A stretch of DNA of 59,692 nt from Gillisia lutea (GCF_021568705.1 NZ_JAKGTH010000012.1:1-59692), one strand, 5' to 3'. Shown: positions 43,168 through 52,281, numbered from the stretch's first letter. Numbers and translations are program-made. The notes: generated by a model not told the origin, from the sequence alone.

Positions 43168-43902
43168 TTAACCCTTAGAAACAGAACCTGAACCAGAAGT
43201 TTTAAAATCTTGCTTTTCAGGATTCCCTTTGTAAGTAATATCACCTGATCCCGATACACTAGCTTTAAGTTCCTGTGTCGCCATAATTTCAATATCGCCA
43301 GAACCTGTAACTGAAGCTTTCACGTCATTTGCGTTAAGATTAAATGCTTTGAAATCGCCAGAACCTTTAACTGAACATTTCAGTCTGTTAGTATCACCTT
43401 TAAAGGTGATGTCTCCAGAACCGGTTATACCACCAATTACAGTATCCGCTTTAAGATCGAGAGTTATATCTCCAGATCCCGTTACTTCTACCTGGAACTC
43501 TTGACTTTTAATAACATCAGTGTTCCAAATATCTCCAGAACCTGTTAATCGCACTGCTTCTATATCTTTAAAAGGTACGGTGATCTTAATAGACATATTT
43601 CTTGAGGCTTGCAAATTAACCCCTCTTTCGATAGCTATTTTAAGATTGCCCCCTTCTACCTGAGTGGTGATATATTCTATAAGGTTACTTTCTGCTTCTA
43701 TTTTTAGGGTTCCCTCATTACCGGCTACCAATTCTACATCCATTGGTCCATAAACCGAAACTGCATTGTATTCTCCTACCGACCTGGTGGTTGAGGTAAG
43801 GTCCTTATTCCCTGTGATTCTTTTGGAGTTTCTCCATCCCTGTGCACAGGAAATATTTGTACTCAGAACTATTAAGCTGGCTAATAATAGTAGTTTTTTC
43901 AT
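43168..43902 (-). CDS. Exported GIN-domain (DUF2807) protein with GSGD repeats
   Basis: The 244-residue protein has a signal peptide (MKKLLLLASLIVLSTNISCAQ) and a DUF2807 'head GIN' domain. The body repeats the motif GSGD(I/F) at residues 121, 142, 161, 180, 200, 218 and GSGS at 237, spaced 18-21, as expected of one beta-solenoid coil per repeat. It should form a parallel beta-helix in the periplasm or on the surface. It is the last gene of the ECF sigma operon, 24 bases after the DY-repeat protein. Function unknown; GIN proteins often accompany anti-sigma systems. Confidence 0.84.
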   Translation of the reverse strand: MKKLLLLASLIVLSTNISCAQGWRNSKRITGNKDLTSTTRSVGEYNAVSVYGPMDVELVAGNEGTLKIEAESNLIEYITTQVEGGNLKIAIERGVNLQASRNMSIKITVPFKDIEAVRLTGSGDIWNTDVIKSQEFQVEVTGSGDITLDLKADTVIGGITGSGDITFKGDTNRLKCSVKGSGDFKAFNLNANDVKASVTGSGDIEIMATQELKASVSGSGDITYKGNPEKQDFKTSGSGSVSKG

Positions 43903-43926
43903 TGTAATGGTTTTTTTAAGTGTTGA

Positions 43927-45030
43927 TTATTGTTGTCTGAAATTTATGTTAGCATAGCTGGAATTGATGCGAATATTACTTTTGTTGGAGCTGCTTAGGT
44001 GATATCCGGAATAGTTTTTTTCATTAGAGCTTTTATTTTGTTTTCTAATATCAAAATTATCCATTCCGCTAACACTACCATAGGAAGTATTCACAGCGAA
44101 ATCGAAGGCATAATCAGTGGCATATCCAATCTTTACACCTGCATAATCACTTGCTATGGTTATATCTCCGGCACTTTTCATAATTTTGTCAATAGATACA
44201 CTTCCATAATCTACATTCAGGTCTAGGGACTGATGCACTTGCCCGATCTTGGTGCTCAAATAATCTGCAGAACCTAATAGTTTTCTCACCTTATCTACAG
44301 TAAGACTTCCGTAGTCACAATTAAACTGAAGCAATTCAACTTTTCGAATTACACTAGTACTGTAATCGGCATTGATATCTAGAGATCTGGCATTTTCAAT
44401 AGTGAATTCAGAATAATCGGAATTGATGATGGCTTTATTTATAGTTCCAAAATGGCTATTTCTCGAATAATCAAAATAAAGATAGTTGCTGTCTCCATTT
44501 AATTCACCTATATCAATTCTACCATAATCACAATTGATCTTAGAATTACCGTTCAGCTTATCGATAAATATGTTTCCGTAATCATTATTAAGGTCAAGAT
44601 TATTGTTTACAGGTGCCTTGATAACATAATTCACTTCCATGTTCACATTAGAACTCTCACCAAATAGCAGATCCCAAAAGGAGTTATTGTTGGATTTTGG
44701 AAATTCTGTTCTCGCACTCACTTCAGATGAAGACTGATTGAATTTGATATTGATATCATTGAGTTTTTTAATCACCTTTTCTTCATCATTTCCATTTGTT
44801 TTGATAAAAACCTCAATTTTAATGGTGTTTTGATCCCATGTGGAAACATCAATATTGCCATAGCTATTACTTATTTTCATCAAAGTATTAGCATCTACAG
44901 TAAACTGTTTGGAGATCTTTTTTTCCTTCGTGTATTTTCCGTTCAACGATTTTGGATCTACATTATTAGAAAAAAGAAGGGCGGGGGAAAGTACTATTAG
45001 AAATAGTAGATTATATAAAGTTGTTTTCAT
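43927..45030 (-). CDS. Exported DUF4097-like protein with DY-repeat beta-solenoid
   Basis: The 367-residue protein has a signal peptide (MKTTLYNLLFLIVLSPALLF) and repeated units built on [A/C/F/S/V]-DY-[G/S/A]: Tyr at 151, 169, 188, 206, 223, 240, 257, 275 and 296 (spacing 17-21), with variant SY at 57, 317 and 359. The alternating Ile/Val pattern between them fits a parallel beta-solenoid. A 35-residue stretch (about 96-130) interrupts early. It resembles the DUF4097 beta-repeat family. Its start overlaps the preceding anti-sigma gene by 20 bases, so it is translationally coupled to it. Function unknown. Confidence 0.8.
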   Translation of the reverse strand: MKTTLYNLLFLIVLSPALLFSNNVDPKSLNGKYTKEKKISKQFTVDANTLMKISNSYGNIDVSTWDQNTIKIEVFIKTNGNDEEKVIKKLNDINIKFNQSSSEVSARTEFPKSNNNSFWDLLFGESSNVNMEVNYVIKAPVNNNLDLNNDYGNIFIDKLNGNSKINCDYGRIDIGELNGDSNYLYFDYSRNSHFGTINKAIINSDYSEFTIENARSLDINADYSTSVIRKVELLQFNCDYGSLTVDKVRKLLGSADYLSTKIGQVHQSLDLNVDYGSVSIDKIMKSAGDITIASDYAGVKIGYATDYAFDFAVNTSYGSVSGMDNFDIRKQNKSSNEKNYSGYHLSSSNKSNIRINSSYANINFRQQ

Positions 45031-45571
45031 TTTGTGTTGTTTTAAGACTGTTAATAGTATCTATACTTTGTATTACATTATTTAATAAATCAATTCGCTG
45101 TTGAAGATTGGAAACCATGGCAAAAATTACTCGCTTATCGTTTCCGCTTTTCACGAGGTCTTTTTTCAATTTCTCATACTCCACATCCAGTTTTTCCAGC
45201 TGAAGTTTTGCATCATTAATAATTGCAATAGTTTCTGGAGATTTTGCAGCATCCACTTTTTCTAATTCAGAATTGATAAGAGTGGTATAGAACTTTTGGG
45301 TTTCTTTCATCTCTGGAGAAACATTAGCGAGATCACCTGAGTTTGCCGAGATGTTCTGACTTATAATATTACCAAACATTAAAAAAGCGATAAGTGCACA
45401 GGCTGCAATAGCAGAAAAAGGAATCCAGAGGTTTCTAAGTTTACTTTTTGGTTTTTGCTTTTCTTGCTTTTTCTGCAGACGTTCTAAAAATCGTTCATTA
45501 TGTCCTGCTGAAGGTTCAGCAAAATCTAGATCCAGATCTTTAAAGAATTCGTTTAAATTTTCAATTTTCAT
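45011..45571 (-). CDS. Membrane-anchored probable anti-sigma factor
   Basis: The 186-residue protein has a cytoplasmic N terminus (MKIENLNEFFKDLDLDFAEP, with GHNERFLERLQKKQEKQKP), one transmembrane helix (WIPFSAIAACALIAFLMFG, about 48-66), and a periplasmic domain rich in helices (LEKVDAAKSPETIAIINDA, KLDVEYEKLKKDLVKSGN). It has no zinc-binding ASD motif, but its topology and place right after the sigma gene, overlapping it by 11 bases, suggest it holds the sigma factor at the membrane. The anti-sigma role is inferred from context. Confidence 0.72.
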   Translation of the reverse strand: MKIENLNEFFKDLDLDFAEPSAGHNERFLERLQKKQEKQKPKSKLRNLWIPFSAIAACALIAFLMFGNIISQNISANSGDLANVSPEMKETQKFYTTLINSELEKVDAAKSPETIAIINDAKLQLEKLDVEYEKLKKDLVKSGNDKRVIFAMVSNLQQRIDLLNNVIQSIDTINSLKTTQNENNFI

Positions 45572-46121
45572 TTTCTAGTAATTTCGTACGTAACTGCTCT
45601 TTTGCTCTTGAAATAGTGGTTCTGCAATTGGCTGCGCTTATTTTTAATATTTCACAGATCTCATCATAATCGTAGCCTTCAATTAAATGTAAACTAAGAA
45701 CGACTCTGTAATTTTCTTTTAAGTTCTTCATTACATGAATAACCTTTTGTACTTTAGAATTTGTAGCTTCTTCTTGTGGGTCAATTCCACCCGTATCTTC
45801 AGTTTCATTTCTAAATTCGTCGTTGTATGACACTTTTCTGTATTTAGATTCTTTTTTATAAGAATTGATACTTAGGTTGACCACAATCTTTTTTAACCAT
45901 GCACCAAAAGTGGACTTTCCTTGAAAACTCTCAATTTTATTAAAGGCATTTATAAACGCTTCCTGCATGATATCTTCTGCCTCGGCAGTGTCGTTCACAA
46001 TTCTTAGGGCAGTATTATACATAGCTTTATAGTATTTATTATATATTTCCAACTGAGCCCGTTGCTCACCATTGCGGCAACGTGCTATTAACTCTTCGGT
46101 ATAAGTGATGGTTGGTGTCAA
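45561..46121 (-). CDS. ECF RNA polymerase sigma factor
   Basis: The 186-residue protein has sigma-2 (YYKAMYNTALRIVNDTAEAEDIMQEAFINAFNKI, about 30-62) and sigma-4 (VLSLHLIEGYDYDEICEILKISAANCRTTISRAKEQLRTKL, helix-turn-helix) regions of the ECF class. It should direct transcription of the operon it heads and perhaps other envelope genes. No ATG precedes the conserved core; the start is read as TTG 46121, and another non-ATG start cannot be excluded. It is divergent from lon. Confidence 0.88.
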   Translation of the reverse strand: MTPTITYTEELIARCRNGEQRAQLEIYNKYYKAMYNTALRIVNDTAEAEDIMQEAFINAFNKIESFQGKSTFGAWLKKIVVNLSINSYKKESKYRKVSYNDEFRNETEDTGGIDPQEEATNSKVQKVIHVMKNLKENYRVVLSLHLIEGYDYDEICEILKISAANCRTTISRAKEQLRTKLLENEN

Positions 46122-46183
46122 GTAATAATACCTTAAACTTCTACTATAAAGATACAGCTGATTTTAAATTGTTACAGTTTGGG

Positions 46184-46191
46184 CAAAAATA
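46184..46191 (-). promoter_or_regulatory. Bacteroidota -7 element (TATTTTTG) upstream of the ECF sigma gene
   Basis: TATTTTTG on the minus strand, 62 bases before the proposed start at 46121; suggests a basal housekeeping promoter for the operon. Confidence 0.45.
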
Positions 46192-46340
46192 AATTAAGGT
46201 TAAATAGGTGGCATAAGAATTGAATGAATAGAAAGCATACTTACAATTACCCCAGAACCTCAGAGAAGTATGCGTGAATAGGAGGTTTATTAAACTTTAT
46301 AAATAAAAAACTGCAGTGACAGTTTGACTTAAAATACGAT

Positions 46341-48791
46341 ATGGCTAAATCAAAATTAACAAATATTGACAGTTTGTCATTACAAGGAATAGATGAAGAT
46401 GCTGAATTAATTCCATTAATGACGCCTGAAGATGAGGAAGAAATAAATAAAGAGGTACTCCCCGAGACCTTACCTATATTACCTTTAAGAAATACCGTTT
46501 TATTTCCAGGTGTAGTAATACCTATTACCGCAGGAAGAGATGCTTCTATCAAGCTAATTAATGATGCAAATAATGGTAATAAGGTTATAGGAGTTGTTTC
46601 TCAGAAAGATGAGGAAGTAGAAAACCCTACTACAAAAGATATCAATAAAACAGGTGTCGTAGCAAGGATTTTACGAGTTTTAAAAATGCCTGATGGTAAT
46701 ACTACTGTAATTATTCAAGGGAAAAAGCGCTTTGAGATAGTTGAGGTAACCCAGGAAAAGCCTTATTTTTCTGCTACCATTAAAGAAGTGCCTGAAGAAC
46801 GTCCGGAACCGGACAATCAAGAATTTGGTGCAATTGTAGATTCTATTAAAGATCTGTCTTTACAAATTATTAAAGGAAGCCCTAATATTCCTTCAGAAGC
46901 TTCTTTTGCAATAAAGAATATTGAGAGTCCTTCTTTTCTTATAAATTTTGTTTCTTCTAATATGAACCTTACGGTTGAAGAGAAGCAGAAATTATTAGAA
47001 ACCAATAACCTTAAGGATAGAGCACTGTCTACTTTGAAGTATATGAATATCGAATTTCAGAAATTAGAACTGAAAAACGATATCCAGTCGAAGGTGCAAA
47101 GTGATATGAGTCAGCAACAGCGGGAATATTTCTTACATCAACAAATGAAGACCATTCAGGAAGAATTGGGTGGAGTTTCTCAGGATGATGAATTAGAAGA
47201 AATGCGTGTTCGTGCCAAAAAGAAGAAATGGGACGAAAAGGTAAAGAAGCATTTTAATAAGGAATTATCAAAAATGCAACGAATGAATCCTCAGGTAGCT
47301 GAGTATTCTATTCAGCGTAACTATCTGGATCTGTTTTTGGACCTGCCTTGGGATGAATTCAGCAAAGATAAATTTGATCTGAAACGCGCTAAGAAAATAT
47401 TAGATAGAGATCATTATGGTCTTGATGACGTAAAAGAGCGTATTATAGAATATCTAGCAGTACTTAAACTGCGAAATGATATGAAGTCTCCAATCCTGTG
47501 TTTGTACGGACCTCCCGGAGTTGGTAAAACCTCCTTAGGGAAATCTGTAGCAGAGGCACTGGGAAGAGAATATGTTAGAATTTCACTAGGTGGATTAAGA
47601 GATGAGGCTGAAATTAGAGGGCATAGAAAAACCTATATTGGGGCAATGCCCGGTAGAATTATTCAAAGTCTAAAAAAAGCTGGTACCAGTAATCCGGTAT
47701 TCGTTCTTGATGAAATTGACAAACTTACAAGTGGACATAGTGGAGATCCATCTTCAGCATTATTAGAGGTATTAGATCCTGAACAAAACAGCGAATTTCA
47801 TGATAACTTTCTGGAAATGGGCTTCGATCTTTCAAAAGTGATGTTCATAGCAACAGCAAATAGTTTGAACACTATTCAGCCTGCACTTAGAGATAGAATG
47901 GAAATAATAAATGTTACCGGTTATACTATTGAAGAGAAGGTAGAAATAGCCAAACAGCATTTGCTACCAAAACAGCTGGAAGAGCATGGTCTTACTAAGG
48001 AGCATATAAAAATAGGGAAAGCCCAGTTGGAAAAGATCGTAGAAGGGTATACTAGAGAATCTGGAGTACGTGGTTTAGAGAAGCAAATTGCAAAAATGGT
48101 GCGTTATGCTGCTAAAAACATTGCGATGGAAGAAGAGTATAATGTGAAGATTAGCAATGAAGATGTTGTGAAAATTCTTGGTAGCCCGAGGATGGAACGT
48201 GATAAGTATGAAAATAATGAAACTGCCGGAGTGGTTACAGGTTTAGCCTGGACACAAGTTGGTGGGGATATTCTTTTTATTGAATCTATTCTTTCTAAAG
48301 GAAAAGGAAATCTTAATATTACCGGGAATTTAGGAAAGGTGATGAAGGAATCTGCCACCATTGCTATGGAATTTATAAAATCGAATGCCAATACTTTAGG
48401 ACTGGATCCTGGAATATTTGAGAAATATAATGTACATATTCACGTGCCGGAAGGAGCTACTCCTAAAGATGGACCAAGTGCGGGAATCACCATGTTAACC
48501 TCTTTAGTTTCTTTATTCACCCAGAGAAAGGTGAAGAAAAGCATAGCGATGACTGGGGAAATTACTTTGAGAGGTAAAGTTTTACCGGTTGGAGGAATTA
48601 AAGAGAAAATTCTTGCAGCGAAGAGAGCACGAATAAAAGAGATCATTCTTTGCGAAGAAAACAAACGTGATATCGAAGAGATTAAAGAAGAATATCTAAA
48701 AGGTCTTACTTTTCATTACGTAAAAGATATGTCGGAAGTGCTGGAACATGCACTTACTGACGAAAAAGTCAAAAACGCAAAGACGCTTTAA
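46341..48791 (+). CDS. lon: ATP-dependent protease Lon (endopeptidase La)
   Basis: The 816-residue protease removes damaged and regulatory proteins. Domains: N-terminal substrate domain (about 1-320; [19 protein letters not shown]), AAA+ with Walker A GPPGVGKT (about 390) and VLDEIDK, and the C-terminal protease with catalytic Ser713 in GPSAGIT and Lys756 in GGIKEKI. All parts are present at normal length. It is transcribed alone, divergent from the ECF sigma gene with a 219-base gap; a terminator follows. No heat-shock operator could be recognised in the gap. Confidence 0.95.
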   Translation: MAKSKLTNIDSLSLQGIDEDAELIPLMTPEDEEEINKEVLPETLPILPLRNTVLFPGVVIPITAGRDASIKLINDANNGNKVIGVVSQKDEEVENPTTKDINKTGVVARILRVLKMPDGNTTVIIQGKKRFEIVEVTQEKPYFSATIKEVPEERPEPDNQEFGAIVDSIKDLSLQIIKGSPNIPSEASFAIKNIESPSFLINFVSSNMNLTVEEKQKLLETNNLKDRALSTLKYMNIEFQKLELKNDIQSKVQSDMSQQQREYFLHQQMKTIQEELGGVSQDDELEEMRVRAKKKKWDEKVKKHFNKELSKMQRMNPQVAEYSIQRNYLDLFLDLPWDEFSKDKFDLKRAKKILDRDHYGLDDVKERIIEYLAVLKLRNDMKSPILCLYGPPGVGKTSLGKSVAEALGREYVRISLGGLRDEAEIRGHRKTYIGAMPGRIIQSLKKAGTSNPVFVLDEIDKLTSGHSGDPSSALLEVLDPEQNSEFHDNFLEMGFDLSKVMFIATANSLNTIQPALRDRMEIINVTGYTIEEKVEIAKQHLLPKQLEEHGLTKEHIKIGKAQLEKIVEGYTRESGVRGLEKQIAKMVRYAAKNIAMEEEYNVKISNEDVVKILGSPRMERDKYENNETAGVVTGLAWTQVGGDILFIESILSKGKGNLNITGNLGKVMKESATIAMEFIKSNANTLGLDPGIFEKYNVHIHVPEGATPKDGPSAGITMLTSLVSLFTQRKVKKSIAMTGEITLRGKVLPVGGIKEKILAAKRARIKEIILCEENKRDIEEIKEEYLKGLTFHYVKDMSEVLEHALTDEKVKNAKTL

Positions 48792-48801
48792 ACTAAAATT
48801 G

Positions 48802-48830
48802 AACCCCGATGATGTCGGGGTTTTATTTTT
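48802..48830 (+). terminator. Rho-independent terminator of lon
   Basis: Stem AACCCCGA (48802-48809) with TCGGGGTT (48815-48822) followed by T-rich sequence. Confidence 0.8.
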
Positions 48831-48855
48831 ATAAATACTTCATATAAGATTTGTT

Positions 48856-48863
48856 TAATTTTG
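48856..48863 (+). promoter_or_regulatory. Bacteroidota -7 element (TAATTTTG) for cmk
   Basis: TAATTTTG, 54 bases before the cmk ATG; no TTG at -33. Confidence 0.45.
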
Positions 48864-48917
48864 TGACTTTAAAAAATTATAGGAATTAAGCAGTAACTAC
48901 TGAAATCAATATTTTTA

Positions 48918-49616
48918 ATGAGTAAAAAAATAACAATTGCTATAGATGGATTTTCATCAACCGGAAAAAGCACTGTGGCCAAACAACTTGCAAAGGAGTT
49001 GCACTACGTATATGTAGATACCGGCGCAATGTATAGAGCAGTAACCTTGTATGCCATGCGTCATGGATTAATAAATAAAACTTCTGTTAAGAAAGTGGAA
49101 TTAATTAATCAGCTCCCTAATATTTCCATAAGTTTTGTTTTTGATAAAGCTCTTGGGTTTGCAGCGGTGTATTTAAACGATGAGAATGTTGAAGATGAAG
49201 TACGAACATTAGAAGTTTCTCAATTTGTAAGTAAAATTGCAGCGATCTCGGAAGTGAGGGAGAAATTGGTGTTACAGCAACAAAAGATGGGAAGTGAGAA
49301 AGGTGTGGTGATGGATGGAAGAGATATAGGTACGGTGGTATTTCCCGATGCCGAGCTAAAATTATTTATGACGGCCTCTGCAGAAGAAAGAGCCAAAAGA
49401 CGATATATGGAGCTTAAGCAAAAAGAGCAGGAGGTTAGTTATGATGATGTCCTGAAGAACGTTCAGGAAAGAGATCATCTTGATACAACTAGAGAGGATT
49501 CGCCATTAGTAAAAGCAGAAGATGCCATAGAAATTGATAATTCTTCACTTACTATCGACGAACAATTTCAGAAGATATTAGAACTTTCACTAGAGGTGAT
49601 TGCATTAAAGAACTAA
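48918..49616 (+). CDS. cmk: Cytidylate kinase
   Basis: The 232-residue enzyme phosphorylates CMP and dCMP with ATP. Motifs: Walker A DGFSSTGKSTVAKQL, YVDTGAMYRAVTLYA, the NMP-binding ISFVFD...VYLNDENVEDEVRTLEVSQFVS insert, VMDGRDIGTVVFPDAELKLFMTASAEERAKRRYMEL and RDHLDTTREDSPL. Complete and of normal length. The last two codons and the stop lie within the long palindrome before rpsA. cmk next to rpsA is a classic bacterial arrangement. Confidence 0.94.
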   Translation: MSKKITIAIDGFSSTGKSTVAKQLAKELHYVYVDTGAMYRAVTLYAMRHGLINKTSVKKVELINQLPNISISFVFDKALGFAAVYLNDENVEDEVRTLEVSQFVSKIAAISEVREKLVLQQQKMGSEKGVVMDGRDIGTVVFPDAELKLFMTASAEERAKRRYMELKQKEQEVSYDDVLKNVQERDHLDTTREDSPLVKAEDAIEIDNSSLTIDEQFQKILELSLEVIALKN

Positions 49617-49656
49617 AATCAAAATAAATGTGCATTTATTTTGATTTTAGTTCTTT
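49607..49656. terminator. Fifty-base perfect palindrome at the end of cmk
   Basis: Arms of 24 bases (49607-49630 and 49633-49656) are perfectly complementary around a 2-base centre (TG). It includes the last two codons and the stop of cmk and ends next to the -33 element of the rpsA promoter. It would act as a strong terminator on both strands with the flanking T/A, but its size is far beyond normal for a terminator. Confidence 0.7.
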
Positions 49657-49685
49657 GATTTTCAAAAAAATAAATTGTATTTTTG
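49655..49685 (+). promoter_or_regulatory. Promoter of rpsA (TTG-N20-TATTTTTG)
   Basis: TTG at 49655-49657 and TATTTTTG at 49678-49685, 20 bases apart, followed by GC. The leader to rpsA ATG 49810 is about 115 bases. Confidence 0.7.
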
Positions 49686-49692
49686 CACTCCT

Positions 49693-49769
49693 TTTCAGAT
49701 AAAGCAATGGAAATAGAAAAGGGCTGAAAATCAAATATATAATCACTTCTGTGTTTTAATTATCTGAAA
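49693..49769 (+). promoter_or_regulatory. Possible structured leader of rpsA mRNA
   Basis: Inside the 115-base leader, TTTCAGATAA (49693-49702) can pair with TTATCTGAAA (49760-49769), a 10-bp perfect helix enclosing 57 bases. Such a long-range helix just upstream of the ribosomal S1 gene is a candidate site for autoregulation by S1; this is inference from position and pairing only. Confidence 0.4.
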
Positions 49770-49809
49770 TTTCCTAAAAAGAGCATAGAATACAAATTTT
49801 ACATCAGCA

Positions 49810-51630
49810 ATGGCTGAAGAAACTAAAAATCAAGAAGTTCAAGCGAACTCTGAATCTCAAAAAGCAGCTCCGTCTGCACAACAGGTTAACCCTGAACAAT
49901 TCTTAGCAGACTTTAATTGGCACAACTACCAGGAAGGAATAGATCCTGTAGATGATGAGAAATTAGAAGAGTTCGAGAAATTGGTAGCTGAGAATTTCGT
50001 AGATACCTTGGACGATGAAGTTGTAACAGGAAAAGTAATTAATATTACAGATCGTGATGCAATTATCGACATTAACGCGAAGAGTGAAGGAGTTATTTCT
50101 TTAAACGAATTCCGTTACAACCCAGAGCTTAAAGTAGGTGATGAGGTAGAAGTATTAATTGATGTACGTGAAGATGCTACAGGACAATTAGTGCTTTCTC
50201 ACCGTAAAGCCCGTGTTATCATGGCTTGGGATCGCGTGAACAAAGCTCACGATGAAAGCTTAATAGTAAATGGTTTCGTTAAATGTCGTACTAAAGGTGG
50301 TATGATCGTAGACGTATTTGGAATTGAGGCATTCTTGCCAGGATCTCAAATTGACGTGAAGCCTATTAGAGACTACGATGCTTACGTTGGTAAGACAATG
50401 GAATTCAAAGTTGTGAAAATCAACCATGAATTCAAAAACGTTGTTGTATCTCACAAAGCGCTTATTGAAGCTGATATTGAAGAGCAGAAAAAAGAGATCA
50501 TTGGTCAATTAGAAAAAGGTCAGGTACTAGAAGGTACTGTTAAAAACATTACTTCTTACGGAGTATTTGTTGATCTTGGAGGAGTTGATGGATTGGTACA
50601 CATTACAGACCTTTCTTGGTCTCGTATCAACCACCCTAATGAGATCGTTGAATTGGATCAAAAACTTAATGTTGTTATTCTTGACTTCGATGAAGCTAAA
50701 ACAAGAATTCAATTAGGATTGAAACAATTGCACAAACACCCATGGGAAGCTTTAGATCAAGATCTTAAAGTTGGAGATAAAGTAAAAGGTAAAGTAGTTG
50801 TTATTGCAGACTACGGTGCATTTATTGAAGTTGCTGAAGGTGTTGAAGGTCTTATCCACGTTTCTGAAATGTCTTGGAGCACGCACTTGCGTTCTGCACA
50901 GGATTTCGTGAAAGTAGGGGATGAGGTTGAAGCTGAGATCTTAACCTTAGATCGTGATGACCGTAAAATGTCATTAGGTATCAAACAATTATCTCAAGAT
51001 CCATGGACTGATATTACTTCTAAATACCCTGTAGGTTCTAAACACACAGGAATTGTGCGTAACTTCACTAACTTTGGTGTATTCGTAGAATTAGAAGAAG
51101 GAATTGATGGTTTAATCTATATCTCTGATCTTTCTTGGACTAAGAAAATCAAACATCCATCTGAGTTTACTAACGTAGGTGATAAATTGGAAGTTGTAGT
51201 ATTAGAATTAGATGTTGAAGGACGTAAATTAAGTTTAGGTCACAAGCAAACTGAATCTAATCCTTGGGATAAGTATGAAACTGAATTTGCTGTAGGTACA
51301 ACTCATACTGCAGAGATTTCTGAATTGGTTGACAAAGGTGCTACTATCGAGTTTAACGAAGATATTACTGCATTTGTTCCTACCCGTCACCTTGAAAAAG
51401 AAGATGGTAAGAAATTGAAAGCTGGAGAGTCTGCAGAATTCCAAATAATCGAATTCAATAAAGAATTCAAACGTGTGGTTGCTTCTCATACAGCTATCCA
51501 CAAAGAAGAAGAGCAACAAATTGTTAAGCAAGCTGTGAAAAAAGCAGCTTCGCAAAGCAGTGAAAAAACCACTATTGGTGATGTGAATGCTGAACTTCAA
51601 GCGTTGAAAGACAAAATGGAAGGAAAATAA
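49810..51630 (+). CDS. rpsA: 30S ribosomal protein S1
   Basis: The 606-residue protein contains six S1/OB repeats: starting near DEVVTGKVIN, DESLIVNGFV, GQVLEGTVKN, GDKVKGKVVV, GSKHTGIVRN and GTTHTAEISE. S1 binds mRNA on the small subunit; in this phylum mRNAs lack Shine-Dalgarno sequences, so S1 has more weight. The first 45 residues (AEETKNQEVQANSESQKAAPSAQ...) are an acidic, disordered extension of Bacteroidota type. The last repeats are less conserved. A terminator follows. Confidence 0.95.
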   Translation: MAEETKNQEVQANSESQKAAPSAQQVNPEQFLADFNWHNYQEGIDPVDDEKLEEFEKLVAENFVDTLDDEVVTGKVINITDRDAIIDINAKSEGVISLNEFRYNPELKVGDEVEVLIDVREDATGQLVLSHRKARVIMAWDRVNKAHDESLIVNGFVKCRTKGGMIVDVFGIEAFLPGSQIDVKPIRDYDAYVGKTMEFKVVKINHEFKNVVVSHKALIEADIEEQKKEIIGQLEKGQVLEGTVKNITSYGVFVDLGGVDGLVHITDLSWSRINHPNEIVELDQKLNVVILDFDEAKTRIQLGLKQLHKHPWEALDQDLKVGDKVKGKVVVIADYGAFIEVAEGVEGLIHVSEMSWSTHLRSAQDFVKVGDEVEAEILTLDRDDRKMSLGIKQLSQDPWTDITSKYPVGSKHTGIVRNFTNFGVFVELEEGIDGLIYISDLSWTKKIKHPSEFTNVGDKLEVVVLELDVEGRKLSLGHKQTESNPWDKYETEFAVGTTHTAEISELVDKGATIEFNEDITAFVPTRHLEKEDGKKLKAGESAEFQIIEFNKEFKRVVASHTAIHKEEEQQIVKQAVKKAASQSSEKTTIGDVNAELQALKDKMEGK

Positions 51631-51674
51631 TATTTCCCTCTACCCTTAGGTAGAAATTCATTTATCTTAAATAG

Positions 51675-51708
51675 AATCCCTTCTTAGTTCGCTAAGAAGG
51701 GATTTTTA
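51675..51708 (+). terminator. Rho-independent terminator of rpsA
   Basis: Stem AATCCCTTCTTAG with CTAAGAAGGGATT and a T tract. Confidence 0.85.
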
Positions 51709-51791
51709 TTTTCTGAAAAATAAAATTGTAAAGGAGATAACAAGATTTTATTACACAGTTTTTTCTAAATTTATGATTAGAAACAGCTCTT

Positions 51792-52256
51792 ATGAAAATA
51801 ATTAAACTTATTGCCATTGCACTATTGGTAGCACTGGTTATTCTTCAATTCTTTCAACCTGAAAAGAATATCTCAAAAATTGTCCCTAAAACCGATATAG
51901 TAGCTCTTACCCAAATGCCGGAATCTGTGGCGGCAACTTTGCATACAGCATGTTATGACTGTCATTCCAACAACACCAACTATCCGTGGTACAATAATAT
52001 AGCACCTTTATCTTACTGGATGGATGAACATGTAAAAGATGGGAAAAAGCATCTTAATTTCTCACATTGGGGAAATTACAGCTTAAAGAAACAACTCCAT
52101 AAGCTAGAAGAAACCGTAGAAGAGATTAATGAAGGAAAAATGCCCTTAGACTCTTATGTTTGGATACATAATGAAGCCAAATTAACAGCCTTACAAAAGG
52201 AAGAAATTGAGCAATGGGTAGCAGAATACACTTCACTAAATCAAATTGAAGAATAG
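51792..52256 (+). CDS. Haem-binding domain protein (single CxxCH)
   Basis: The 154-residue protein has an N-terminal membrane helix (IIKLIAIALLVALVILQFFQP) and a periplasmic domain with a c-type haem site CYDCH (54-58) in SVAATLHTACYDCHSNNTNYPWYN. It matches the Haem_bd family (often annotated 'heme-binding domain-containing protein'), which is anchored and thought to act in electron transfer or haem handling. The methionine axial ligand cannot be chosen. A terminator follows. Confidence 0.84.
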   Translation: MKIIKLIAIALLVALVILQFFQPEKNISKIVPKTDIVALTQMPESVAATLHTACYDCHSNNTNYPWYNNIAPLSYWMDEHVKDGKKHLNFSHWGNYSLKKQLHKLEETVEEINEGKMPLDSYVWIHNEAKLTALQKEEIEQWVAEYTSLNQIEE

Positions 52257-52281
52257 CAGCAGTACATTGTTGTATGAATGT

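Noticed and set aside
46122-46340. Heat-shock operator (CIRCE or HAIR type) between the sigma gene and lon
   Set aside because: No inverted repeat of either type is present; the gap holds only the -7 element for the sigma operon.
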